Shown here: one piece after another, positions 1 to 39,060 of the stretch | Layout: every line of letters begins with the position of its first letter | Position numbering within the stretch: the stretch's first letter is position 1 | Assembly (NCBI GenBank): GCA_009760855.2 | Contig: WPIO01000014.1 | Span: 5,190,001-5,254,000, forward strand | Source: Cristatella mucedo | Taxonomy: Eukaryota > Bryozoa > Phylactolaemata > Cristatellidae | Direction: 5' to 3' | Length of the DNA: 64,000 nucleotides | Made by a program: the position numbers and the translations under genes | The notes under the pieces: model-generated | The model's input: the letters and a program-made list of their open reading frames with translations, nothing else | What the model was told of the DNA's origin: nothing | The model's database searches: none

Positions 1-599
1 CTCTTGCTAGACACGAGCTTGTTACAACAGGGTGACAGATCCTCTAGTCATGATGACAATCTAGTCATGATGACATTCAGCATGTCAACCTGGAACTGAC
101 TACAAAGCTAAGTAGAGCTCTGGTCTATTCAACAGACAAATCATTTTGAAGACACGCCCATGGCAATGTCAGAATGACCATATTTTCTTAAGCTTTACCC
201 ACAACTACCTTAAAATAAGCTACTAGGTAAAAATGCTAAGACTGCAAAAAGAGATGTCGATTATAAAGCTGCCAAACTCACATAAATTGCATTCTTCACC
301 CGTGACGTAATAATAATAATGATTATAATGTGAGTCTGATAATGCAGCCTATTCAGTCCGCAAGGGAAACTGGTGCATGTAGCGGATCTCCACAATAATA
401 ATAATAATAATAATAATTGTGCCGTCTTGCCCATTTGCCCCTTGAACTGTCATTAGCAAGCCTGCTGCCCTACTTCCAGTAGTCTTGCCGTTTCTCATAC
501 TGAAGTGAAATCTTTAGGTGATTGGGCCTTTCACACCACAAGCACCTGAAGTCTGGTACTGCTTCCAGCTGCTTTTGCTCCCTGCAATGTCTTTGCATC

Positions 600-960
600 T
601 CACAAGTCTCACCTAAAGATGCATCTGTTCCACTCAGCTTTTCCTGCACTTCTGTGAACATGTCTTTTTTGTTTCTCCTTGCTCTTCGTGGTGCCTGCAC
701 CTGCTCATGACTCACCGCGTGGTGCTTACCTGCACATGACTCAGTGCATGTTATGAGCCAGAGGTCCTACCAGCCGGTGGCCCTTAGTGTCTTCTTGTGT
801 GCTTTAGCATGCTAGCCTTAGCGGGATATTTATTCGCTTTTGCATGCCTATCTAATCATGACACCGTGCATATCATTCATTAACCTTTGGTCATTGATTC
901 TCTTGTACCTAGTTGTACAGTGCCCGGATAGAGTTTTAGTTCTCTTATGGGAATGGGCAA
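600..960 (+). repeat. Interspersed repeat C, copy 1 (LINE 3' tail variant)
   Basis: The sequence from the GATGCATCTGTTCC region to the GATAGAGTTTTAGTTCTC tail recurs at about 3330-3685, and in part at 28790-29010. It ends in the same GAGATT-AGTTCTCT hairpin-like motif as the CR1-like tails in this window. The second copy finishes in an (ATT)n run. I read this as the end of another LINE subfamily with no coding part left. Confidence 0.6.
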
Positions 961-1699
961 ACGACCTACTACTTTTTATTAACAAAGAGGTGTACAATAA
1001 TGCATGTGTTTTTGTGTATGCACTCTGTGCCTGTATGCGTGCGAGCGCACATGAATGTGTCATTCTGTAGCTCCACACAGCAAACAGAACCAAGCGGTTT
1101 TCACTAGTAAGTTAATAATAATAGGTCGTTTGAGTGTCATCCTAAGAGAACTTTATCTCTATCTAGGTGCTTTACAACTCACTGCTAGAGAATCACTACC
1201 CAACGGTTATAGTTTTCTGTAGCACGCTCAAAGCAATATCTGGCCCAGTCTGTCACCTAGCCAATGACGTGTCTTAAGTGCTTAGATGAGGTTGTTGCTA
1301 TGAGATGGTGTCAAAACCAGTTAGTAAGTGAAAGGGCACATGTAATTGTGTGTGAGGTTTCATATTCTTTTGTTTTAGCTTATTCTTCAACGTTGTTAAA
1401 GTCACTTTTGTGAATAAAAGAACCACACTGTGAGCAACTTATGGAAACTTAAAGCGTGACAAAAGCTTACTTGTTTTGTTGTTTATCCTTCAACGCAGTC
1501 GTTCGAGCCCCTGTCGGCTCGCTCAAAATGCCTGGTCCTGAAGTGGTTCGTGCACGTAATTGGTAGATTATAAACATGTTGCTGATTATTTATCTATTGG
1601 CTCTTCGAATTTTCAGTTGTGACTGAAACTTCCAAACGTTAGTCTTTTATATTTCTAGCTACCGTGTCGTTTGGTCGGTGTCAACAATTTTGCTCTCTG

Positions 1700-1862
1700 A
1701 TGTCCTTGGTTTGAACCCACTGGCGATGGCCCAGGGGTTAAGATACTCGCCTTTGATGACCGAGGTCAAGATCCTTGCCTTTGAAGGTGACCATTCGAGC
1801 TCTTCGGCATATGTAAAGCATCCGGATAGAGATTCAGTTCACTTAGAGCACTGTGCAAATTA
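1700..1862 (+). mobile_element. Diverged tRNA-derived SINE (SINE-1 family)
   Basis: It contains an A-box-like TGGCCCAGGGGTTAAG, an altered B-box area and the family 3' end (GGATAGAGATTCAGTTCAC ... GAGCACTGTGCAAATTAAT). A similar variant lies at about 40030-40175. Confidence 0.55.
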
Positions 1863-2165
1863 ATTTCATTTGTATTGGTAAATTGGCATTTTATCATAAC
1901 TTAGTGGCCCAGATAGAGGACCCCCTGTGAGACACCAGGGCAGAGATGCCCATCTTCGGTGGGCTTTCCAAAATTCTATTCCCTGACCACGTGCATAATG
2001 TCACTGCGGGTCATCCTAATGAGCAGCTGTTCGAATTACTTTTCTTTTTACTCATTCCAGGTAGGCTAGCCTTTTCCATTTTATCGGTTATTGATGCCGC
2101 AAGGAGGTGCCGTAACACCACCAAACAAATATGTCTATATCTCTTTGCTTCTTTCGGCTGTATAG

Positions 2166-31714
<29,549 letters not shown>

Positions 31715-32115
31715 CGACCGTGACTGCACTGTACACGCTCGTGGTCTACAATTCGGGGCAGTGTTGGAAGAGCTGCTTTCAGACAGCGTCGAACTCTGAA
31801 TCATACTGTGATCTTTTTTTTGTATCTTCAAGCATGTACTGCAGCACCCTGTTTTAGTATACACTCTTGCTGCTTTCATATAAGAAACCAAGAAAAACTA
31901 TTTGAAACGGTTGAATGTATAGCAGCACCTTTGTAGTGAGGTACTGCTAACAAATGTTCAGGCCAGCACTAGACGGAATGCTTAGTCATTTGCTAGCGAA
32001 ACATCCATGGCAGGTGCAAGTCTGGGAGCAATTGTTTCAAGCTCATTTTGACAGCCATCCCGGTTCATCTTGTTAGGAAACCCAAATAAAGCAAATCGTT
32101 TATATATCGTTGCCT
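31715..32115 (+). other. MORC 3' untranslated region (inferred)
   Basis: The sequence after the TGA runs to an AATAAA at 32095-32100. The true cleavage site is not visible from sequence alone. Confidence 0.5.
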
Positions 32116-32234
32116 GCAAAGTGAATGAATAGATGCAGCTGACTGGCTGCAGCCGGTGCAGCACTGGAAAGTAGCAGGCAGCACAAGCTCTCCTTGGGCC
32201 GTGACCAGACGAGCCGTGCCGTGCCCTATAGAAA

Positions 32235-32400
32235 TTGTAATTGCTTCTAATATAAACCAGCGTAGTATCATTAAATATTTACCTTGACTGTGATTAAATT
32301 GCTCAGTAATTTAGCCTCTGCTGATTTTATTTAAGCTATGCCATGTTTGACTAAGGATTTGGCATCTTCCTAGACTGTGTTTCTAACTTGGGTATGCTGA
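32235..32400 (-). pseudogene. Decayed copy of the H/ACA snoRNA family
   Basis: On the minus strand a segment matches the middle of the three H/ACA snoRNAs at 37.5-38.9 kb: the 5' stem flank, an H-box-like AAATTA, then GAGCAA-TTAATCACAGTC. The two sides of the 3' stem no longer pair and the guide arm TTCATGC is changed. It lies about 4.5 kb outside the host gene on the same strand. I take it as a degenerate duplicate or retroposed copy. Confidence 0.55.
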
Positions 32401-32754
32401 TTGCTATTTCTTTGTTACCTGAGACAAATGTCGTTGGCTACGGAATGCATTCCAAAAGAGCTTAGTACGAGTACTTGGTTTGAGTGAACTAATGAGAAAA
32501 CCTCCATTATTAGACCCACTTTAGTCTTCATCGCCTTTGTGTAGTTAAAATATGGAAATATACGATCTTTAGGTTTTAATTAGGATCATTATATCGCTAA
32601 GAATCCATCGCTCGATCAAAATACACAGCAGTTCGTCGGAAAATTAGGCACGACATCAAGTCCGAGAGAACTGCGACTGTACTGGGAACTTTTTTTGTTA
32701 CCCCAGTCAAACAAACAAAGAGTATGCTTAGGTGTGCCGACCGGTTCCGTCAGG

Positions 32755-32809
32755 CCTTTCCATTCCAGCAAAGTGCCTAGAAATAGATTTAGTTCTCTCA
32801 CAGGGTGCT

Positions 32810-32892
<83 letters not shown>

Positions 32893-32895
32893 CAT
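32755..32895 (+). repeat. LINE-A tail running into a (GT)n microsatellite
   Basis: AAAGTGCCTAGAAATAGATT and TAGTTCTCTCACAGGGTGCT are followed, where other copies have ATATCAAATT(ATT)n, by about 78 bases of GT (32814-32891). Confidence 0.8.
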
Positions 32896-33009
32896 GGGGC
32901 GTGTGTGTGATCAAACTTTTGAAAGACTTCTTCTAATGCTTATGCTGTTATTTAATGATTTTGGAAAATTCCTTTGATAATCTTGCTAGTTTGAGAAATG
33001 GAAATAAAA

Positions 33010-33514
33010 TGTGCGATCAGTTAAATGCACTTTAGCCCGAACCAAGTAGGCATGGCGATGACATCGTAAACTGCTACGAATATAAGTGCACACTCTTGCT
33101 TGATCAGCACAGCAGAGTGCCAGCCGATGCCCAACACCAGCAGTTCATTCCAACGCACGGAGCCCACGGGTGCACGGCTCCTTTCGGCCCCCCTTCTCCC
33201 ACTCGACTCCCTGCCACAACTCATCCCGTGAGTCGGTCGGCCGGCGGGAGGACAAAGCCAGCCTAAACCACAGCCGTCAGACCACAGCTGGGCACCGGCC
33301 TGTCCCTAGGCCATAGCCACCAGCTGTTAGACCCTGGGGTGGTTTAGGGTACTACCAGTCTGCCTGCACTCCTGCACTGGCATAGTGCCGGCGAGCCCAG
33401 CGATACGAACCGTGCAGAGAACCACAAACCACACACACATTTCCAGAATAGTCTGAAGCTGTCTGCCCAACCGCTTGCCCAGACTTGAGAATAAGGTGAT
33501 CGCTGCGCCAGATA
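33010..33514. other. Unclassified GC-richer block
   Basis: Between the LINE tail and SINE-2 I see no gene. The composition resembles transposon or LTR DNA, but no second copy is present in the window to define ends. Confidence 0.3.
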
Positions 33515-33690
33515 TGGTGACAGCCCGGCAGATAAGGTGCTTGCTATTCACGACCGAGGTCGCGGGTTCGAATCTTGCAGTTGGCGATCATCTATTGCCA
33601 ACTGCAAGCGATGATGATAGCCGTTTAGATTCTTCTTCCTCTATACGAATGGGGATTTTTAAATCAACTATAACTGTTGAAACAGATAAC
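33515..33690 (+). mobile_element. SINE-2, tRNA-derived
   Basis: It contains CGGCAGATAAGGTGCTTGCT as A-box region and GGTCGCGGGTTCGAATCTT as B box. The body has CCAACTGCAAGCGATGATGA and the 3' end AAATCAACTATAA. Confidence 0.75.
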
Positions 33691-33694
33691 TAGC

Positions 33695-34195
33695 CATATT
33701 TGCATGCTGACCCTGTGCGTATCACCCCCTAAACACGTTATGCTTGTCGTTATTGAACATGCAACCATTAACCATCCGATCGTAATGTAATGTATTGTAA
33801 TGTATCTCCGTCTGCAACTCCAGAAAGTCATAAAGGCCATGTGGGTGTTACACAGGGGAGTTTTGTGTTGCGCATTCACAGCCGAAGCGGCTTTCGGTGC
33901 GAATTCGGTAGCCAACGGACTTCGTCTCACGCAACAAAGAGAAAGTGGGAAGCAGAGCAGAGTCAGGAGAGCGGTTGAGGTAGTGAGTAGCTGCACAAGA
34001 ATTGTGGAAGCGAGTTCCACAGTCTAGGACCTGCAGAGCTAAAACTTCTGTCGCCAACGGTCTTTAAGCTGAGGAATGGAACAGCTAATTTATTGTCCAA
34101 ACAGGATGAACAGGACTGCCTTTGCAGCCAATGTAAAGGGCCTTAGGAGAGATTAACTTCTCTGAGGGTGCTATATCAAATTTATCATATTATTA
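33695..34195 (+). mobile_element. LINE-A 3' end split by LINE-B
   Basis: 33695-33783 is the LINE-A 3' segment (GCATGCTGACCCTGTGCG ... ACCATTAACCATCCGATCG). It resumes at about 34113 with TGCCTTTGCAGCCAATGTAA and the tail to 34195. Between them lies a minus-strand LINE-B end. Confidence 0.7.
33784..34112 (-). mobile_element. LINE-B 3' end inserted in LINE-A
   Basis: The minus strand has VLDCGTRFHNSCAA and TSTALLTLLCFPLSLCCVRR, and ends in TACATTACAATACATTACAT at 33784-33805. It is similar to the copy at 62960-63282. Confidence 0.75.
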
Positions 34196-35263
34196 TGAGC
34201 ATTAATGGACGACACAGAGGGCACTTGCCGCTGACGTCCCCTTCGGCTCGTCAATCTCGCTAACGCGATCAGGAATTGTGACAAAGTGTGGTTCCTTGAG
34301 TCTACAATTACATCATCACCTTGGTTTAGAGCCACATTAAAAGAGCTGAAAGGGGACCTGGTAAAGCAGAAGTAAAATCTTCCCATTTTCAAAGCAACTC
34401 TCTTTTCAAAGCTTCCTAGGAGAGCGACAGCGAACTGCATCGCAGCCCGTACTGCATACTCCGTCCATCAGCTCGAGAAAGCTCGGGTGAATCTTCTCGT
34501 GCGAAGTGGAGGAGGAGATGTCAGTTGCTTCCACTGTCATTCTATTTTCCGATGGTTACCCGGTCGTCTGCAGGTCTTGACGATCGGCTGAGAAATACCC
34601 AAGGCCACATGCGGTCGGTGCTCAGTGCAGCTGCTCTAAGCCGACAAACGAGGTGAACCACGTGTAGTTCTTTAAAGAGATTACGAAGCAAAATTCAATT
34701 GACTACTTGCACTTGTATGATAAACCCGGCTAGTCAAGACCGAGTGTGCAGCTCAGAAGAATTGCTTTTCTCCCTTGTTAATCAGAAAACGCTAGCGGAT
34801 GGTTTGTCTTTCGTACAGCTCCAATTCTATGCATCATTTTGAACCACGTCTGGCCAATTGGTTTTAAGTTCGCAAATTAGCTTGCACAAAACCCTCGACT
34901 ATTACAAAGAAAATCCCCGAAGCAGTCACTGAAATGCATTAGTTCAGAGGGGATACTTGGTGCATTGGGTCATTTTTTTAAGTTTTCTGATGGCATTTAC
35001 AAGATCCCGAACCCACCGCTCCAAAATAGCAATTAACAAAATACTATTCTTCGGAAATGACTATGTCGTAAGAATGAACTTGATCTACTTGCTAAAGAAA
35101 CAGGCCGGTTGTATATGTCTTTGTACCTGGTGAGCAAACCAAGTACCGTCATGAACCGTTTGTTACCAATACCCCAACTCTTGCAAATACTGTTGGAAAG
35201 ATACTTTTACCAGTGTTGAAGAAAATCCCAAGTGTTTTAGGTTATACCTTGATTCCGAATGCT

Positions 35264-35294
<31 letters not shown>

Positions 35295-36720
35295 TATACG
35301 TATATTATACGCTCTGCTGCTGCATGATCAAAATTAGAGCAGCGATATAAATATAATTAATTTCTATAGCGCCCTAAGAAAACTTACTCTCTTCAGGCGA
35401 TTCACATACGCCAAGGGGCTCGAGCTCACGACCTCGCCCAGACCTATTTCGGGGCGAGCACCTTAACCACTGGGCTAAACCAGCGATGAGGGCCCAGTCG
35501 GAAATTGCACTGTTCAGCTGTTTGCAGATGCAAGGTGAAAGTGACCTCCTAAGGGCAGTGTTTAATCATGCCTTGACGATTTTTCGGTAATCCGAGTGCA
35601 CGTTCACCACACCAGCATGCATTAGTTGCACACGACACTCCTCTAAGCCACGATTTATTTGTTCGGGGAAACAGGATGCCCGATCGCCACCTGATCTAGT
35701 ACGAACGAGTAAGCCAAGCACACTACGGTGGTGAATGACGAAAAGCTGAAAGGAAGGTGACCGACACCATGACTAACGATCGGGTTTGATCCTGCGACAG
35801 GATATGCTTTAGATACAGCAGGCATGCCATTAGTAGCAGGTACTTCACACTATTTTGGGTTGACTCAGATTCAGCGATTGACAGGTTGCTGCTGCTTCAA
35901 CTCACTAATGCATGCACCTACCTGTCTGCTTCAGATCGTCTCCACTGCAGTATGTAGTTGAGCAGCACGGAGAGTACAGCCACTCATCGGCTCACTCTCT
36001 AAATGGTCACCTACGAAGTTACTGTCGGAGCTACAGAAGTCGAAAGTTTTAATTGTCGCTTGTTTTGTAAATGATCAGCCGACACTAGCATTCACTTTAC
36101 TGTCACCGATGTTCCCCGACGAAGCACCGATTTGACCTGGTCAACCACGGCTGGTCCATGGGCAGCAAGTGCTGTTAATTGAACCCCCCCCCCCCCCCCC
36201 GCCAAGCTAGGCATCGTACAACCCACCACCCTTAGATTTAAACTGCATAGCTCAGCCTCTAACCATTCTTTGGAGGCCGTGACTTCAACTTATATGCTCA
36301 AGCCCGGAACTCGTGTCACATCCTCTTAACTTGACATTTAGTCTCGAACCGTGACAGAACCTTCGGACCATGCCTTTGGTTCAATTTTATCCTAAGCCCG
36401 GAACATTTCTAGACTGACGTCATTGCATACCTGGCATTTGAAACTAAGCATAAAATGCTAATTTTGTAGTACCCTTAAGGTTTCGTCAGCTGATACTGCA
36501 GTCACTGCCGTATTTTGATGCTGTAAGCTTATTTCTCCTTGGTTTTCCTGTTTGATACGAAACGACGGTGAAAGGTCATTTTTTAAGAACAATTAGGTAG
36601 CAGTGCTACTAATCAAGTTTGAGCTGGTTTGTCTACTGATTTCTTCATTCTTTGGCAGTCGTTAGCACTTTCTTGGTCGTTACTGAAATACTAGACAAAA
36701 CGGGCAAGACTGGGTGATAA
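34196..36720. other. Intergenic stretch
   Basis: It holds a (GT)n run at about 35273-35294, a minus-strand SINE-1 at 35350-35490 and a C run of about 19 at 36184-36202. I see no exon or other named element. The 89-codon frame at 34171-34440 shows no motif. Confidence 0.45.
35350..35490 (-). mobile_element. SINE-1, tRNA-derived
   Basis: The minus strand has TGGTTTAGCCCAGTGGTTAA (A box), GGTCGTGAGCTCGAGCCCC (B box) and the tail AGAG-TAAGTTTTCTTAGGG. Near full length. Confidence 0.8.
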
Positions 36721-36889
36721 GGATTATTAACATTTGTTTATTTCAAAATTAGGCATACAACTCAGCATAAAAACAAGAGACATTTCATTGGCAAATCTCC
36801 ACTGCTTCACCCAAGGCAAACAATAGCTTCACGAGGGAAATCGGCCAGGTGGAAGCCGAATCTCGCCGATGTAGTCGAACTAAAATCAA

Positions 36890-37060
36890 AGACACTGTTA
36901 GCATAATACGAACCAGTACAGCTATCAACATCTGCACTAGCAGACTATCGGCTTTCAATATCGCCTTTTTTATGATGTGCCCATGCCAAGCAATGGCTGA
37001 GCACCCAGTAAAATAAAGGCTTACGATGTGCAGGATCAAGGCTTTCGATCAATCAATGAA
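36890..37060 (-). ncRNA. Candidate H/ACA-like RNA in host intron 7
   Basis: The intron ends GCTAACAGTG, then 13 nt to the acceptor. This is the same spacing that places the ACA boxes of copies 1 and 2. Upstream a strong hairpin, GTGCTCAGCC / GGC-A-TGGGCAC, is followed by an ACATCA that fits ANANNA. The lower stem before the ACA is short (CATAA / TTATG), so the fold is not convincing by eye. Confidence 0.3.
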
Positions 37061-37231
37061 CAAAATGCTAGCAATCAGGACAGCTTACCAATAATAAATA
37101 ATCTCGAGTGCAGCTCCACTGGTCTTTACTGCCTTTGCAAGCACGATGGGGCGAAATTTCTTTGTTTACATTGCTGGGGCCCACTGCATGCTAACGTGCA
37201 TTCATGTTGCAGAATTTTCGTCGAATGTTTT

Positions 37232-37302
37232 TTGCAGCAAACGTCAAGTTCCTGAAAGAGATCAAGTTCTTTGAGAGCACTATGTCAAACGTATTATTAT
37301 AA
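37232..37302 (+). mobile_element. LINE-A tail in host intron 6
   Basis: GCAGCAAACGTCAAGTTCCT, GAAAGAGATCAAGTTCTTTG and an AGCACTATGTCAAACG(TATT) end match the LINE-A 3' terminus. It is antisense to the host transcript. Confidence 0.7.
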
Positions 37303-37332
37303 GCACATTGAGAAACTAATGTAACGAGACAA

Positions 37333-37400
37333 ATAAAATCAGTTAGTCTAAGCATCCTTTTATGTTCAGAAACACGGACCAGACGGATCATCATTTTCAA
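37333..37400 (-). ncRNA. SNORD18: Box C/D snoRNA U18, copy 3 (host intron 6)
   Basis: C box ATGATGA (37394-37388), guide and D' identical to the other two, D box CTGA (37342-37339). A plus-strand LINE-A tail at 37232-37302 lies just downstream in the same intron and does not touch the snoRNA. Confidence 0.88.
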
Positions 37401-37532
37401 TGGAATAACGTCAACTGGTTCACTAAGGAATACTCACCCTGACGGTAGTGCTTTTCACTTTGCGTCTTTCATTACGTAAAAGCAGACTGCAGCCGACCAG
37501 TAGCCGATCTGCAGGTTGAGGCTGAAAAAAGG

Positions 37533-37665
37533 CGATTTTAGCAAGGCATGAACCAGCCGGATCTGAAAACTGCGACCACGACTGTGATTAACTTGCTCAA
37601 TAATGTAGCTTCGCCTGATTTGATGTAAACCATGTAGGTGTCACATCTGCCCATAAGGGGAAGCA
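37533..37665 (-). ncRNA. H/ACA snoRNA, copy 3 (host intron 5), altered ACA box
   Basis: Homologous over its full length to copies 1 and 2, with H box ACATTA and the same 3' guide arms. The 3' box reads AAA (37538-37536) instead of ACA, and the 5' closing stem is CTTCCCCT / AGGCGAAG with extra mismatches. It may be a weak or dead copy, or tolerate the variant box. Confidence 0.7.
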
Positions 37666-37934
37666 AATTGAAATTGCATGGTTGCATTTTAATGCAACTG
37701 CTGACGATTATGGTCAAACAATGACAATGGCAAACCGACCCAAATCGTCGATGCCCTGCTTAAGTAAAGCACCGTGCAACTCAGTCGATTCAAATGTCAG
37801 CTTACCGAATGGTACTCTGGTACTAGTTCGTATTTTCGTTTCTTTAAATCACGATGTCTACATACAAACAAAGCAATGTTTCAATGTTAACTGATTGTCA
37901 AGTGAAAAACCCAATTTATTAGAAGAGGTTAAAG

Positions 37935-38001
37935 ATTAAATCAGTAAGTCTAAACATCCTTAAGTTCAGAAACACGGACCAGACATGATCATCACGTTTG
38001 A
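37935..38001 (-). ncRNA. SNORD18: Box C/D snoRNA U18, copy 2 (host intron 4)
   Basis: C box GTGATGA (37995-37989), the same guide and D' box TGGTCCGTGTTTCTGA, and D box CTGA (37944-37941). Flanks differ from copy 1, but all boxes and the antisense element are unchanged. Confidence 0.9.
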
Positions 38002-38143
38002 TACGATAACATGAAGATGTTCTAATTTAAATACTTACGATCGAAGGCATAGTTTTTAATACTTGATAATATACACGTCAAATGTCGCTTTCATTTGTGA
38101 CAGCCGACAGTATCAAACCTTCGTGCCATCTGCAAGGATAGAC

Positions 38144-38277
38144 GCTTGTAAGCAAGGCATGAACCAGCCGGATCATTTGATAGCGACCACGACTGTGATT
38201 AACTTGCTCATTGATAATATAGCCTCTCCTGATTTGATGTAAACCATATAGGTGCTACACCTGCCCATAAGGAGAAG
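38144..38277 (-). ncRNA. H/ACA snoRNA, copy 2 (host intron 3)
   Basis: Same design and length as copy 1: H box ATATTA and ACA followed by AGC (38149-38144), ending 14 nt before exon 4. The inner 3' stem pairs CAGTCG with CGGCTG and GGTC with GATC. The pocket arms are identical to copy 1. Stem changes between copies are largely compensatory or in loops, which argues for a functional RNA. Confidence 0.82.
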
Positions 38278-38532
38278 CCAATGCTAACAGCATGATGCCA
38301 ACTCGTTGAAAATAAGGTCAAACTCAACACTGACACAGCTTTCAGAACCCACCTACATCCTATTGGATAATTAAATATAGCAGAGCCAAAATGGACAACT
38401 TACCTTATTATGCGCTTTTGGAGCTCCAGTAACTATCACTCTCGTCATAAAAACATAATGAGCCTACAAATCAGAAAACCCCTGCCGTATTCAATATCCC
38501 GATAAGTTGAGGGTCTTAGTAGCTCTTTAAAG

Positions 38533-38597
38533 TTACATCAGAAAGTCTAAACATCCTTATATTCAGAAACACGGACCAGACAAAGTCATCACGTTGA
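38533..38597 (-). ncRNA. SNORD18: Box C/D snoRNA U18, copy 1 (host intron 2)
   Basis: The minus strand has C box GTGATGA (38592-38586), the guide TGGTCCGTGTTT directly before D' box CTGA (38566-38563), a C'-like AGGATGT and D box CTGA (38541-38538). The guide is the known U18 antisense element to 28S rRNA AAACACGGACCA. The fifth base from D' marks the A in AAACA for 2'-O-methylation. In vertebrates U18 lies in RPL4 introns. Confidence 0.9.
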
Positions 38598-38722
38598 AAA
38601 ATAATGCGTTAACCGTCCTAGTTTAACACTTACCACCAACAGACTGTTGTATCCACATTCCTATACAATGGGCATGTCGGCGGTGCATTTGTGATCCGCT
38701 TTTCTGAGCTGCAATGATAAAC

Positions 38723-38856
38723 GTTTGTTAGCAAGGCATGAACCAGCCGGATCATTTAATCGTGACCACGACTGTGATTAACTTGCTCATTGATAATATA
38801 GCCTCTCCTGATTTGATGTAAACCATGTGGGTACTACACCTGCCCATAAGGAGAAG
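38723..38856 (-). ncRNA. H/ACA snoRNA, copy 1 (host intron 1)
   Basis: The RNA is about 134 nt and ends 14 nt before exon 2. The 5' hairpin is closed by CTTCTCCT / AGGAGAGG. The hinge has an H box ATATTA (ANANNA). The 3' hairpin is closed by GAGCAAG / CTTGCT, and the ACA box is followed by AAC (38728-38723). The 3' pocket arms TTAATC and TTCATGC match 28S rRNA GCATGAATGGATTAA, with 14 nt from the pocket to the ACA. This predicts pseudouridylation of the U in GAA-U-GGA. I cannot name a vertebrate counterpart with certainty. Confidence 0.82.
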
Positions 38857-39017
38857 CATCGATATAACGCACGAAAGCATTTTAATGCAGCCCGTCTGAG
38901 GAATGTAACATCGTCAAACGTTATCAAGTCTTTACGGAACTCGTACCTCAGTAGACCACGATGAGCAGTAACGTAACTCGATCTACGCAGATTCGAACTT
39001 ACCTCGTGACTGCCAAT

Positions 39018-39060
39018 GTGGAAAAGAACGGGTGAGAGAGATCACAGAACCAGCATGGCG
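39018..39060 (-). promoter_or_regulatory. 5'TOP start of the snoRNA host gene
   Basis: The minus strand reads ...TCACCCGTTCTTTTCCACA. A start at the C of CTTTTCC gives a terminal oligopyrimidine tract like the one I infer for RPL4 (CTTTTCCCC). The position is inferred from the motif and the downstream GTAAG donor. I see no TATA box. Confidence 0.6.

Larger units (their letters stand above)
1..2165. other. Intron or upstream sequence of the MORC gene
   Basis: I find no exon here that matches the ATPase core, so the upstream exons are probably outside the window. The stretch holds an (AAT)n run at about 396-416, a LINE-tail-like repeat at about 600-960, a short LINE-like tail at about 1105-1225 and a diverged tRNA-type SINE at about 1700-1862. 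Open frames here are short and lack splice-consistent phases. Confidence 0.6.
36720..39026 (-). ncRNA. 5'TOP non-coding snoRNA host gene (eight exons, six or seven intronic snoRNAs)
   Basis: Exons I infer on the minus strand: 39026-39003, 38708-38634, 38463-38404, 38129-38039, 37857-37806, 37508-37438, about 37130-37089, and 36879 to about 36720. Each junction has a GT donor (GTAAG, or GTGAG after exon 6) and an AG acceptor. A possible AATAAA lies at 36742-36737. Transcription probably starts at the C of CTTTTCC (39026-39020), the 5'TOP signature of ribosomal-protein and snoRNA-host genes. Introns 1, 3 and 5 carry an H/ACA snoRNA and introns 2, 4 and 6 a box C/D snoRNA. The exons are 24-91 bases, share no long frame and diverge between repeats while the snoRNAs stay alike, as in the vertebrate hosts GAS5 and UHG. 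Exon 7's acceptor is uncertain. Confidence 0.85.

Noticed and set aside
470-715. 81-codon minus frame with protein-like composition
   Set aside because: It lies in an interspersed repeat that recurs at 3.3 kb, where the frame is not kept.
32695-32977. Cysteine/valine repeat protein
   Set aside because: Translation of a (GT)n microsatellite.
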